Shown here in pieces: positions 35,801-44,361 of a DNA stretch of 64,000 nt. Made by a program: the position numbers and the translations under genes. This DNA comes from Legionella geestiana (GTDB lineage Bacteria; Pseudomonadota; Gammaproteobacteria; Legionellales; Legionellaceae), in NCBI RefSeq assembly GCF_004571195.1, contig NZ_CP038271.1, positions 1,106,001 to 1,170,000 on the forward strand. The letters run 5' to 3'. The notes under the pieces were generated by a model. It was not told the origin of the DNA, did no database searches, and saw only the letters and a program-made list of their open reading frames with translations. The first letter of the stretch is position 1; every line of letters begins with the position of its first letter.

Positions 35801-38800
35801 TTTTGATATCAGCAGGTGTTGCCGAAGCGCTGACACGCAGGCCATGGAAAATCTCAGTCGTCACATTCCCTGCAGCATCGTACTGACGCTCAATAACCTC
35901 GCCCCCGGGAGCAATCCGAAACACTTCACGCCCCGCCGCATCAAACATCACCCGCGTGAGCCTGTCCTTAGGACTCAAACAAAAGCCCTCTGGCCACTGA
36001 CTCTCCGTTACCCGCTCCGCGAGCCGCAGCGTGGCAATGCAACGGCCAACTGCATCGTATTGGTACTGGGTAACCGCGCCGGTGGCATCCCTCTCTGCCG
36101 ACTTTCGACCGGCCTTGTCATAGGTGATACGGGTCGTTTGGTCATGCAGGGCATCTGCTTCCAGCAGTCTTGTGATGCTGTCCTCATCGAGTGTGGCGGC
36201 TTTGCCATACCAGATGGGTTTCGCAAATCGCGTGCTTTCCGTGATGTTGCCGGCACCATCGCGCGTCCAGCGGGTGATGGCACCTGTCGCGTCAAACTGG
36301 TAACGCAACTGGTTATTTTTGTCGTACACATAAAACGTGCGCCGCGCATCCTTTATGGAGGGCAACTCCCGTTTACCGGCGCGCAAGGCATCCAGCGGTG
36401 TCGCAATGGCGTAACGCGTGGTGCATACGATATTACCCACGGCATCGTAGGTATTTTCAGTGGCAAACCCGAGCGTGTCCCAGGACAGGCGTATCCGTCC
36501 TTCTTCATCAAAGGTACGAAACGTCTGCAAATCGTGTACCGAATCAGGTTTGAGCGTGCTGGAAACGGTAGCCTCGCTCCATTCCCCAAGCCCTGTAAGG
36601 CGATTGACATAGCGCAATGTCGCCACTTCAAACCCGTTCACATCGTATTGATGTTCCGTTACTGCGCCCCTCGGGTCGATGCGATAGCGACAGCGGTTGT
36701 TGCTGTCATAGACAAAATGGGTCGTGTGCTGATTAGGGTCGGTTTCCGCCACACAGTTGCCATTGCCATCATAGTCCATGCGTCGGGTAATCTTGAGCCC
36801 ATTGGGGTCGATGGTGGTCGTAAGAAGGTTTCCAAAGCCGTCCCATGTGCGCTGAACCACATGGTCTTTACCGCCAGGATTTTTGAGCGTTTCAAGCACA
36901 AGATTGCCAAGTGCATCGTAGCAATAGTGGGTCTGCAGGTTAAGGCCATCGGGGTCAACGCATTTCTCCGACAATGCACCTTCAGCATCCCATGTGAGGC
37001 GCGTAATGGTGCCTGCAGCGTCCTGAATCGCAATCTGGCGGCCAAGCGCGTCAAGGGTCCAGGTCGTGGTGAGTGCCAGCCCTTCGGGGTCGATGCACTC
37101 TGAAAGCACGTTGCCCGCAGCATCGTAATGATACTGAACCACAGCCCCTCCGCGCGTTTCTTTCCAGGACAGTCTGGACGCATCATCATAATGCAGCGTC
37201 TGCTGACAGCCCTGCATGTCATCCACCTCAACCAGCAGACCGCGCTCGTCAAACTGCCAGCGAATGGTATGGCCATTGCCATCGGTCAGGGAAACCGTAT
37301 CTCCAAAGGCATTGGCGGTACTGATTTGCACGTTGTTGCCAACCGTGAGAATCATCTGGTTTTGCTGGTCGTCATAACGAAAGGTGCGTAAAACGTGTTT
37401 GCCGCTGAAATCGGTTTCAGTCAGCTTGCGCCCAAATGTATCCCATGTGATGACCTGGCAAACAGCGCCTGCCGTAAAAAGCACACACTCGCCACGCCGG
37501 TTGCGCGTGAAATATGACGTAAAGCCACGTGCATCGGTCTCTGTGGATACTGCACCAAAGCTGTCGTACGTGCTTGATGTGCTGAAAGACTGCGCCCCCC
37601 ATGTCCGTTTTTCAGCAATTTTGAGTCCGCGATTATCATAACGATACTCGCTGATAATGCGGCTTTCGGCATTGATACGCTGCTCTCGCCGCTCCATTTC
37701 TCCAAATGCGTTCCAGTGCACCGTGGTTTCCCGGGCGCCATGTGTCTCGGAAATAATGCGCCCCATCGCATCAAAGTCATACGTAATGACCGCATCATGC
37801 GCGCGGTCCTCCAGTGTCTTCAGCTTTTCAGCAAGACTGGCACTCGTCAGCGTATCAAAAGGCCCTTCCAGGAAACGGCTATAGCGGATGGTGGTTGTCA
37901 TGTCACCAAAAGCGTTGTAGCGATACTCCAAAACAGCGCCGTCCGCATTGATGGTATTGCAAAGACGGCCTGCATCGTCATAAAAATAATGCGTGGTTTC
38001 CCCTTTCGCGTTCGTGCTGCTGACGCGCCGCCCCGAGGCATCATACGTATGATGCACACCATGATGCTGCCAGATGGCTTCAATCGCTGCCTCATCAAGC
38101 GCACTCTCTGCGAGCAGACGACTGCCAAGTGCGTCCAGCGTCTCAATGACGCGTCCTGCGCTATCACGGCGTATGCGTTCGGTGCGCTCCTGATGGGTTT
38201 TCGCATCCATCAGGGTTTTACATATCAATAACCCCTGTGCATCATAGGAAAAACGCGTTACAAGGCCGTTGGCTGCCTGCTCCTCCACCACCCGGGCGAG
38301 GCTGTCATACTGCCACGCGCTGCAGCGGTCTTGCGCGCTTTCTTTAGGGCGCAGCTGGTCAAAGGTGGTGTTGGCTGTGATGGCGGCCATATCCACCCGG
38401 GTGGCAAAGGCTCTCGAAGATATCATCAATCCGCGGTCATCGAAGCTGTATTCAGTCACACCCCCTTCGGCATCAATATCGGCAATTTTAAGGCCTGCGG
38501 CATTGTAAAAATGCAGCGTACGCACATCGTGAAGTGTATCGGGCTTAAGGTCCAGGGATGAAAAAATCGCTGGTGCCGGCAGGCGCAGGCGGTTTGCATA
38601 TCGATACGTTTCCAGGAGATGGTTTTCGCCATCGTAGCGGTAAACGGTCAAGACCCCCTCGCCATCCACATCGGCGATGCGGTTACCATCAGCGTCAAAG
38701 TAAAAGCGGTGTACGCGGTCATCGGCATGGGCAACCGGTGGCCATTGACGCTGAACATAGGCCCGCTCACACACAACCCGCCCGGCCGTATCGTATTCAA

Positions 38801-40865
38801 AGCCCCTGACCGCGCCACTGGCATCCACCTGAAAGGCAATCTGATTATGCGCATTGAAGTGCGTTCGAAGCGTTCTGTCTGCCGATGAGGGTAATGGACG
38901 AACAGTTGCCAGTTCTGGAGGCGTATCGCCCCAGTCCCGGGTCGCGAGACGCGCTGCATACAGGATCGTTCCCACCAGACGGCCACTAGAATCGCGCAGA
39001 TATTCTGTCATCAGGCCGCTGCCAGAAACCTCCGCCTGCAGCTGGCCACTGGCATCATAAAAATAATACGTGCGCAACCCATCCAGCCCCTGTTCGTGGA
39101 CAAGGCGCCCGGTCGCATCGTAATGGTAGCGCACACTGGCGAATGTTTTCACCGAATCAAGCTGCGTGGTTGAAAGCAGGAGACCACTCTGGTCATAGAG
39201 TTTAACGGTCTGCAGGCCTTTTTCATCAGTTTCAATGACCCGCTGATGCAGGTCATCGTAGGTGTAGGTGTGGCGCCCGCCATCATTGTTTACAGACAAT
39301 ATGAGACGGTCAAGGTCATCATAGACGTACGTCGTGCTTTTAAAGCCACCGGCAAAGGGCACGGACTTTTCCAGAAGTCGGCCAGCGGCGTCATAACGCA
39401 TTCGAGTCACCAGCGCGCCCTGTGTAAGGCCTTCGCCATTGGCGCTTATACGTGTAAAATACGTTTCCGACTCGAGTTGCCCTCTCCAGTCCCATGTATA
39501 GTCGATTCGGGAAACCTGCTGCGGGTTCTGAGCAGCACACCAGGCACCAAGGACCGCAAGGGAGACGACAGTACCCGTGAAATGCGCGTTTAAAAATGTA
39601 CGGCTGTTTTTAAGGCGTCCGCTCGCATCATAACTGTGGGTCCTGACAACGCCTGCGGCTGACACTTCATAACACAGGTGCCCATTGGCATCGAAAACTT
39701 GTCGCTCAACGCTGATGAGCGCTTTGGTATCCCTGTTGGTGACAGTCTTTGACAGCCAGCGATGCGCCTCGTCAAAAGTATATTCAGTAACCTTGCCGCT
39801 CGGGTCTTCGATGCGTTCGCAGTCACCGTTTGCCGTGTAGTGGTAACGCCATGTCAGCTGTCCGCGGGTTACGGATGAAAGGTAATTGCCCTCATAAGCA
39901 TAATGCACCTGATGCCCGTTTGGCCCTTCTATGCCAATAAGGCGCGAACGCGCGTCCACAAGATATGTCCACACTTCATTCAGGGCATTTGTAATGGTGG
40001 TTTTGCCGGCGCTGTAGCGAAACTCCATCGTTGATTCAGTGCCATCCCTGAGCAGGGACACCCTTCCTGCGGTATCGTATTCAATGTGCAGGAGCGTGCC
40101 ATCACTCTGTTCAATATCACTGATACGCTCGCTCTCACCCGCATACGCATAGCGCGTCCAAAAGGTTTTGCCATCGCCCAAATCCCGCACCACGCGCGCC
40201 AGTCGCCCCCGTCCATCCCACTCAAACTGTTCACGGTGCACCACAACACCGTCAGACCGGCTCTCAACGTCACGAAGGCGCCCCGCTTCAAAGTGCCAGA
40301 TGACCGTCTGGCGCGCATTCGTATCAACTATCCGCGACAGCAGGTTATTGACATACTCAAAGCGCAGCGAATGGCCATCGCGGTCGCGAATGGCCTGAAG
40401 TCGTCCTTCTGCGTTATATTCCGAGACTGTTTCATCGCTGCCACTCTGCGCACGCCACACACCGTCATTGAAAGAAAGTGATGCCCGCCCGCCTTCCTCA
40501 GGTCGATAACTTCCGCTGGCCGCGTCAAACACGAACCGCGTGCGATGCCCGTCACCTTCAACCCGCACCACGGCACTGCCGGGGGTATTGGGCACGCCTT
40601 GAAGGATAAGCATGGAGGCCGTATTAAAGCGCCAGCCACGGCTCTCGCCAGAGGAGTTCCAGGTCTGTGTCAGAGAAAAGCCCGTTCCATTTCCAGCCAT
40701 AAAGCCATCGCGATGGCGCACAACAAGGTTGCCATTCGCTGCGTTAACGTAGACATCTTCCGTACCCTGTCCGAGAGTGGCCCGCCCCTGTATGCCAAAG
40801 TTGCCAGGCAGATTAAGGGAAGAACCGTATACTCCGGCACCATTGCCAGTAATGATTTGAGTCAT
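29802..40865 (-). CDS. Giant RHS/YD-repeat protein with LysM motif, probable polymorphic toxin
   Basis: 3,687 residues. The start at 40865 overlaps the upstream stop as ATGA and opens MTQIITGNGAGVYG; a longer frame to 40976 runs inside the previous gene. Residues about 45-120 hold the prefix EDVYVNAANGNLVVRHRDGF. Then come dozens of YD repeats (patterns like YDAAGRL, YDALGRV, YNAFGE) to about 2980, which in relatives form a hollow shell around a toxin. A LysM-like module sits at about 3056-3112 (YTLEAGDTLDTIALKVYG). A hydrophobic Gly/Ala-rich stretch follows (3155-3255), then an AT-richer tip of about 300 residues ending in a hydrophobic hairpin (about 3605-3665). No classic RHS core motif before the tip was found. 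Toxin role inferred. Confidence 0.85.
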   Translation of the reverse strand: MTQIITGNGAGVYGSSLNLPGNFGIQGRATLGQGTEDVYVNAANGNLVVRHRDGFMAGNGTGFSLTQTWNSSGESRGWRFNTASMLILQGVPNTPGSAVVRVEGDGHRTRFVFDAASGSYRPEEGGRASLSFNDGVWRAQSGSDETVSEYNAEGRLQAIRDRDGHSLRFEYVNNLLSRIVDTNARQTVIWHFEAGRLRDVESRSDGVVVHREQFEWDGRGRLARVVRDLGDGKTFWTRYAYAGESERISDIEQSDGTLLHIEYDTAGRVSLLRDGTESTMEFRYSAGKTTITNALNEVWTYLVDARSRLIGIEGPNGHQVHYAYEGNYLSSVTRGQLTWRYHYTANGDCERIEDPSGKVTEYTFDEAHRWLSKTVTNRDTKALISVERQVFDANGHLCYEVSAAGVVRTHSYDASGRLKNSRTFLNAHFTGTVVSLAVLGAWCAAQNPQQVSRIDYTWDWRGQLESETYFTRISANGEGLTQGALVTRMRYDAAGRLLEKSVPFAGGFKSTTYVYDDLDRLILSVNNDGGRHTYTYDDLHQRVIETDEKGLQTVKLYDQSGLLLSTTQLDSVKTFASVRYHYDATGRLVHEQGLDGLRTYYFYDASGQLQAEVSGSGLMTEYLRDSSGRLVGTILYAARLATRDWGDTPPELATVRPLPSSADRTLRTHFNAHNQIAFQVDASGAVRGFEYDTAGRVVCERAYVQRQWPPVAHADDRVHRFYFDADGNRIADVDGEGVLTVYRYDGENHLLETYRYANRLRLPAPAIFSSLDLKPDTLHDVRTLHFYNAAGLKIADIDAEGGVTEYSFDDRGLMISSRAFATRVDMAAITANTTFDQLRPKESAQDRCSAWQYDSLARVVEEQAANGLVTRFSYDAQGLLICKTLMDAKTHQERTERIRRDSAGRVIETLDALGSRLLAESALDEAAIEAIWQHHGVHHTYDASGRRVSSTNAKGETTHYFYDDAGRLCNTINADGAVLEYRYNAFGDMTTTIRYSRFLEGPFDTLTSASLAEKLKTLEDRAHDAVITYDFDAMGRIISETHGARETTVHWNAFGEMERREQRINAESRIISEYRYDNRGLKIAEKRTWGAQSFSTSSTYDSFGAVSTETDARGFTSYFTRNRRGECVLFTAGAVCQVITWDTFGRKLTETDFSGKHVLRTFRYDDQQNQMILTVGNNVQISTANAFGDTVSLTDGNGHTIRWQFDERGLLVEVDDMQGCQQTLHYDDASRLSWKETRGGAVVQYHYDAAGNVLSECIDPEGLALTTTWTLDALGRQIAIQDAAGTITRLTWDAEGALSEKCVDPDGLNLQTHYCYDALGNLVLETLKNPGGKDHVVQRTWDGFGNLLTTTIDPNGLKITRRMDYDGNGNCVAETDPNQHTTHFVYDSNNRCRYRIDPRGAVTEHQYDVNGFEVATLRYVNRLTGLGEWSEATVSSTLKPDSVHDLQTFRTFDEEGRIRLSWDTLGFATENTYDAVGNIVCTTRYAIATPLDALRAGKRELPSIKDARRTFYVYDKNNQLRYQFDATGAITRWTRDGAGNITESTRFAKPIWYGKAATLDEDSITRLLEADALHDQTTRITYDKAGRKSAERDATGAVTQYQYDAVGRCIATLRLAERVTESQWPEGFCLSPKDRLTRVMFDAAGREVFRIAPGGEVIERQYDAAGNVTTEIFHGLRVSASATPADIKKALLADTLSRRTDFLYDAAARLSKKTNAKGDYQQLLYDDAGNVTERREENGAVWRFVWDSANQLLETISPAVSLARWEKGVMVRENRSIITRNTWDSFGNLVEEVKDAEGLAVKHLYAYDGEGRKIRTLIRGIGIYGASTLQASAERLESVQDLTEITRYNAFGEVSATCSKGGVWRYHVYDERGQRTFEIDGTGHVVRYEYNALSERIRSTAFAKTVSLAPGSEPDARLLDRLVEVNSRYDRHTTYAYDALSRLVETTRDKVRAFDAKRQEYQMLSPCERQIWNAFGEITETATRRFADEWLHEYRDYDVNGHEIACLNAAGYLTTSTYTVFGELASQTDYAIATGSGFTPPADSSRSRTVSFMYDALGRVSSKTLKQVTFYHVDAQNRLQQETRDLETRFTWDAAGNLIATEDALGNIAYSYYNLLGQKIADVGPHTEAGRAATVYAYDGLGQLLSTLKRANGALSADAKGFNLAAVSAKDTLVSNVYDAMGRVIQVFDTKHHAINYSYDADGNLARRWQTFTRVDGTAMVQDVRYRFDAESRLTKTLTLKPDGTVASADTRYNAFGEKEAEGVNGRFTFTSDYDQLGRVWRTNTSGAWQINVYDLVNNVTQVVTASNAETPGNATGVDLSQAWYEQAMNFDGGLYHFVLQRQNNTYDASGNLLSQRYAKIINGQTDVWLERTQQVDRWGNVVREESVEHFVTTREYNALNALVMEELPLVRTVDRHGQATSIKPRQYFATDALGRDIGLTDAGGHTVLRRLDAEGHIIEEVDAKGAVSYKTWDLLGQMTHSKNATGVVVEYEYDKNGQLTSILTNGRRQTRAYDELGQLVRQSVGSNDVTTFEYNVQGFQTRRREASGKDTHWTYDDEGHKKSEFDGLHTQTWEYDDMGRIKHHEDLGGHRTTIIRNVNGLVLREGSTAGKHVQYQYYADGLLREFNDINCAEHVEYTYDAAGRVKTHKTSKGGDFKNGWSEEDETFSYDALGRLTSMQRRHSDAWSRRFPERSRDLLTLDYDYDAVGNIRHAAATANYTGKKVVSSDNWYDYDENDRLTVNRGVLENGNIGISRKQGSALLYDDSGNVREAQVFEGENARTYTYFYEESGLLSHIFKDGNRFEQRKYDTSGRLEQTTSFDIFGGKTGSSTLEYKNGQVVLQTNRNGMDAETAKTQFFYDVAGNLKDSVTRMQKSDVKGKVVHQKLEHHYEYALWDEYLQSSDDTKLQIDDYPKPETGRATRSYDLNGLLKEIKDTKRDSKGSSATSRFWMSSLEGMHAREDETGMVNYVRLGDNLVGDVSWNGVGEDAVHVYGGFVPTGYRRGIGEDTLLHPLRKGGILSRLADFVMGRGHLDTDEAVRNSAGDANDVIPSGNSGIYTLEAGDTLDTIALKVYGDSSLWYLIADANGITERNASAGAGGQLQPGQRLQIPSIGNTPHFNGATRALSSQSKQIGSRAATVSTPKPLVPKHHKSHQLFQKIAVAVIALVTTVLAAAALASGFGASATAGIFQLGLAAIRGAAGLGVVGAMATSAGAGFMGNLVAQNVSEALGMQHGIDWSSLLASGLASLAVTGLGFAAQGSRFAAMGERLQKWVKDSNFSIQSASQTMIKDALNQSANLAFHNQQHFDWMQLGTHAATSGIMDSTRYGKLDEMLEKIDATGTLAGETASLASHAASALTHGKSFNAEQVLVDNLGTVAGRFAMQGILSRESSTQSEYISPLENISPDDGVSEPLTTAVFNPSSVEHEDIELAAHINPFKVPEVHEGKDTNREIMARQKNINVNNHLALPGNQDIAEPINDNDTLTRDLEFMSSCGVYGGYVVDAANIIHEFMRKKQVASKVLSTGVRVKSPLYNRVKSMYRQRSLEKAKEVFPNPTSASYRILNHKAGRIIPVAGVVMDTTYVFFKTAAAYSRHEKSPDAYKYSVAAGGAALADVFAGGAVATAGGVGAVWVASAGLSLVGIPLMLVGIASYAVAASFYYAWGSDPVVNTSNRIIFNGLSKVSNRK

Positions 40866-42190
40866 GCTGTTGCTCCAGTTCCTTGAACAGCCCGTGAAGA
40901 GACACACAGCGGAATAACAACCGGCTGTGAACTTCCGCCGGTGGTGTTCGCGGCTCTCAGGGAGAGCTGAAAACACCTTCCGGCAGCATCATCAGGAACC
41001 CGTCCTTCCAGTACCCGGGGGTTATCCGGCCTCAGTCGCAGCCAGTACGCCATGGGGTCAACGGCATCCAGAATGAGCTGTAGCGCCGGGTCGTGTGCCG
41101 GGTCATCGACGTATTGCGAAAGGTTCACCTCAAAGTCTTCCTGAGGTGCAAAACGCAGCGAAAACGGCTGAATGCGGGGCGTATTTTCCGCATCAAATGC
41201 CACTTTCAAGGGAAATACATGAGACAGAGAGTCCCCCGCCGTATTGGTTGAGGCAATCAATGCCAGCGTTTCCTGCTGTTCCACGCTCTCAGGAGGCGCA
41301 ATACCTTCAAGTACCGTGGATGAATCTTCAGGCACGTGCAGCCACTCAGGGGCCGGGTAGTTACCATCAATCCGAAGACGAAGCCCGTCATTCGTATTGT
41401 CAGTGGATGAGGGTGCAAGCAGTACGCGCGCGTCAAACCGCCAGGGTTTGCCGACTGTAAACGCCGGTAGTTGCGCATCTTCTCGAAACATCGGCCGCGA
41501 ACTTGCCTGAGCCCCCACTTCCACGCGAATAATTTCTGGCCCGATGATGGTGTTACCAGTCATGACCGACAGTGCAAATTCGAGCGCACCCCTCGCAACC
41601 GGTGTACCGGTAAGCATCAGGGTTTGCCGGTCAAAGTGCAGACCGCCGCCATCGAGAGGCGTAACGCTTATGACTGGTTTATTGCCGGCAAGAACATTTT
41701 CATCAAAATAGCGCGCAAGGGGCTTTAACGGCAGCGCAAAAGGCAGACCGCGCGCCCCTGCCTGCGCCGGTACTGGCAGCAACTCCACAGGATGCGCCAG
41801 TACATCGATGGTTAAAGGCGGTGAAGTGTGCTTATGAACCAGGGTGTTATAGCGAACCCACGCAGAAAACTGCTTTGACAGGGCAAACCCGGTAACGGCC
41901 ATGTCAAGTTCACAGGAGCCATCGCCCATTTCCCCGTTGAACTCCGGCATCGGGGGGCAGTGACCATCCACCGCGCGCACCGTCACCCCCTCAGAAACCG
42001 CCCAGGTTTGGCGTCCTTTGAGGCAATGATGCTTCATCAACAGCGGCAGATGGAAGGTTTCTCCCACAAATACCGAGGTTGGCAGCGGGGAGCGGGTAAA
42101 ATAAAATTCGACTGATGGCGTACACATGGCCATGGCCTGAGCACACACCAGCAACAGCATGCTTATCGCGAGAAGGACTTTCTTTTCCAT
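40862..42190 (-). CDS. Secreted protein with Ig/cadherin-like (He_PIG-type) repeats, partner of the RHS protein
   Basis: 442 residues from the ATG at 42190, chosen for AGGGA nine bases upstream and because the signal peptide (MEKKVLLAISMLLLVCAQAMA) starts there. The mature part is beta-rich: a first domain with four or more cysteines (to about residue 110), then repeats of putative-Ig/dystroglycan-cadherin character, seen in LTGTPVARGALEFALSVMTG, LEGIAPPESVEQQETLALIA and LEGRVPDDAAGRCFQLSLRA, each with the LxGxxP turn. It ends in an ATGA overlap with the RHS start, so the two products are translationally coupled. Likely periplasmic or surface; it may help export or display the RHS protein, which is inference. 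Confidence 0.72.
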   Translation of the reverse strand: MEKKVLLAISMLLLVCAQAMAMCTPSVEFYFTRSPLPTSVFVGETFHLPLLMKHHCLKGRQTWAVSEGVTVRAVDGHCPPMPEFNGEMGDGSCELDMAVTGFALSKQFSAWVRYNTLVHKHTSPPLTIDVLAHPVELLPVPAQAGARGLPFALPLKPLARYFDENVLAGNKPVISVTPLDGGGLHFDRQTLMLTGTPVARGALEFALSVMTGNTIIGPEIIRVEVGAQASSRPMFREDAQLPAFTVGKPWRFDARVLLAPSSTDNTNDGLRLRIDGNYPAPEWLHVPEDSSTVLEGIAPPESVEQQETLALIASTNTAGDSLSHVFPLKVAFDAENTPRIQPFSLRFAPQEDFEVNLSQYVDDPAHDPALQLILDAVDPMAYWLRLRPDNPRVLEGRVPDDAAGRCFQLSLRAANTTGGSSQPVVIPLCVSSRAVQGTGATA

Positions 42191-42434
42191 GATAATTCCC
42201 TGAAACATCAACAACCAGATGTAAATCTACAAAAGGGTGCGAATCAGGTGGAATCAGAAAGGGACGTATAAAGGTGCGTAAAGACGCGATGAGCAGTGCG
42301 AGTTGTCGTCATGATAGTATTCCATTAATTCCATGTTGGGCCTTTCCACAGGCAGCGGACATCCTACACGGGCTTTGAGGTCATGGTCAACGGGGCAGAT
42401 AAAAAATTTATGTGAAGATGCACCACAAACGCTT

Positions 42435-44195
42435 TCAGTCTCTGATGCTGACCCGCGGCTCGTGCGATACAAACGCATGCAATCGCTCCATAATCCCAGA
42501 GCGCGCCAGCATGGCGCCATGATTGGGTGCATCCAGTACAGACGGCAGCAGCTTAAGCCCTTTCCACGCTGCAAAAACGGCTTCCTGAGCCGCATCATCG
42601 TCCAATGCCCAGGGATAAGCTACCCGCGGTGCAAATACAGGCAGTGCATCACGCCGCGCCTGATTTAAAGGAATCTTCTTATGATTGATGCACTCAACCA
42701 GCTCCTCCAGCGCCCGAGCATGCTTAAGCGGCGGCGGGCTGTTACGCGCACCAAAGTGCTGATGCACAAGGACGGGGTGTTTTCTTGAATAGGCGAGCGA
42801 CGCGGTAGTTTGTGTGCCATTAGCATCCATAAGCCGCAAAATGTTACAGGAATTGGCCAGACAAAACCGGTTGAATCCGCCAACACAATGCTCCATTTCT
42901 TCGCCATGCTCACGCAGCGCGAGGCTTGATGTCAGCACATTTACAGTAATGCCATTTATCTGACAGTCTGCTATCAGCGGCTCCCAGCACTCATCCATTG
43001 CCAGAGGCTTTCGCACTTCAAGCAGGGCAAAATTTTGATGCCATCGCTCCTGCAGCCGCTGCATCTGCAGAATGCACTGATTATCGGCGAGTAGCGCATG
43101 AAAAAGTTCAGGGAAATTATAAATATGATTGGCAGAATCTTCTGGATGCGCCTCAGGGAATTCCCGTTGTATCTCACGGTAAATCAAGTCATTATAAAGC
43201 GCATTAACGTAATCACTGATATGGAACACGGCATCTCGGCGACTGGCGGTAAAAAACCCATGCAGCTTTACCCGATTCTGCGTCCAGTCCGTTTTACCGT
43301 TGAATAAAAAGCCGCCGGCAGCGTGCACATGATTCATTACGGACAGATGATGACTCAACTCGGTCATACAGCCAAAATCAGCAGGCGTCAGGCGCGACGA
43401 AGGCATGCGGTTCGTAGCCGCTGCGAGACGCTTTGCCGCCCCATGCGGCGCACCCGGCATGTCTGCGTGATTATTGAGCATCCATGCAAGCCTGTCTACT
43501 TCGAGGAGACTGGTGCAATGCGCGATTTTTTTCAAAAATTCCCGGGTAAAAACAGGATGCAGTTCGCGCATTTTTTCAGGCACAAATTTCCCCTGATACG
43601 CATCCATTCGGATAGACTCATATAGTGCGGCTTTATCTTCAAGCTCTCTGTTAAAAATGTACAGCGGAAATTGCTGAAAATCCTTAAACGGCGTTAATGC
43701 AAGCGGCAGCAAAAAATGATGCTCACTGAGCATTCTGGCGCGCCTCTCTGCAATTTCCAGCGAATGGGCACTGCGGGCGAATGCATATCCCTGCCAGAGG
43801 TGGCGGTGTTTTTCTAACCCCAGCATCTCTGCCAGCAATGGCTCGCCAAGATGGGCGAGAAAACGCTTCCATATCCGCGACTCAACCGCATAGAGCTGTT
43901 CAAGCGGGATGACCCGGTCCGGGCTTCTAAGCCATGCGAGCATTAATGGTGCCTGCTCCTCCTCTTCTACAGATGCAATCGTGTCGTTCCCAACATCAAC
44001 GGCGAGCAGGGTTGACCACTCAGGCGAGCGACCGGCATCCGGTACACTCCGCACCTGCAGACTGACTATACCTTTAGATTTTTGCACCAGTCTTGATGGA
44101 CGGGGGGCTACCTGCAAATTATCCGCGTGATAGGCGCGCGCCATCAAGGAGGCGGTCGCAGATTGTCGTGCGGTTTGAAACAGAGATGAAAACAT
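42435..44195 (-). CDS. PcfJ-domain protein
   Basis: 586 residues from the ATG at 44195; the frame continues upstream but that part runs over the divergent gene's promoter. The C-terminal third (about 410-520) matches the PcfJ pattern: INGITVNVLTSSLALREHGE, EMEHCVGGF, CNILRLMDANGT and VHQHFGARNSPPP. The rest is helical without known motifs; the N-terminus has Ser/Ala-rich character. PcfJ proteins were named from conjugative plasmids, but activity is unknown. Starts of this gene and the phosphoribosyltransferase are divergent, 167 bases apart. Whether it belongs with the RHS operon 245 bases downstream is unclear. Confidence 0.7.
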   Translation of the reverse strand: MFSSLFQTARQSATASLMARAYHADNLQVAPRPSRLVQKSKGIVSLQVRSVPDAGRSPEWSTLLAVDVGNDTIASVEEEEQAPLMLAWLRSPDRVIPLEQLYAVESRIWKRFLAHLGEPLLAEMLGLEKHRHLWQGYAFARSAHSLEIAERRARMLSEHHFLLPLALTPFKDFQQFPLYIFNRELEDKAALYESIRMDAYQGKFVPEKMRELHPVFTREFLKKIAHCTSLLEVDRLAWMLNNHADMPGAPHGAAKRLAAATNRMPSSRLTPADFGCMTELSHHLSVMNHVHAAGGFLFNGKTDWTQNRVKLHGFFTASRRDAVFHISDYVNALYNDLIYREIQREFPEAHPEDSANHIYNFPELFHALLADNQCILQMQRLQERWHQNFALLEVRKPLAMDECWEPLIADCQINGITVNVLTSSLALREHGEEMEHCVGGFNRFCLANSCNILRLMDANGTQTTASLAYSRKHPVLVHQHFGARNSPPPLKHARALEELVECINHKKIPLNQARRDALPVFAPRVAYPWALDDDAAQEAVFAAWKGLKLLPSVLDAPNHGAMLARSGIMERLHAFVSHEPRVSIRD

Positions 44196-44361
44196 GGAAA
44201 CATTCGCCCAAAAAATGTTGATTTTACGCGCACTCTCCGTTACTGCACAAGCTGTCAGCAGCCTCGCGCATCCCCTGACACCACAGTATTCTGCCTCCTT
44301 TGCTTCAAGCAGCCATGCTTGCACTAAACTGTATAATAACCGCTCTCAAGGGAGTACTGAA

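Noticed and set aside
35844-37103. 419-codon plus-strand ORF opposite the RHS gene
   Set aside because: Antisense shadow of GC-rich YD-repeat codons; the composition is not protein-like and no motif is seen.
40866-40976. 37-residue N-terminal extension of the RHS protein
   Set aside because: It overlaps the end of the upstream cadherin-like gene; the ATGA overlap at 40862-40865 marks a typical coupled start.
44194-44361. 56-residue N-terminal extension of the phosphoribosyltransferase
   Set aside because: No ribosome site, not family-like, and it runs over the divergent promoter region; the start at 44362 has GGGAG.
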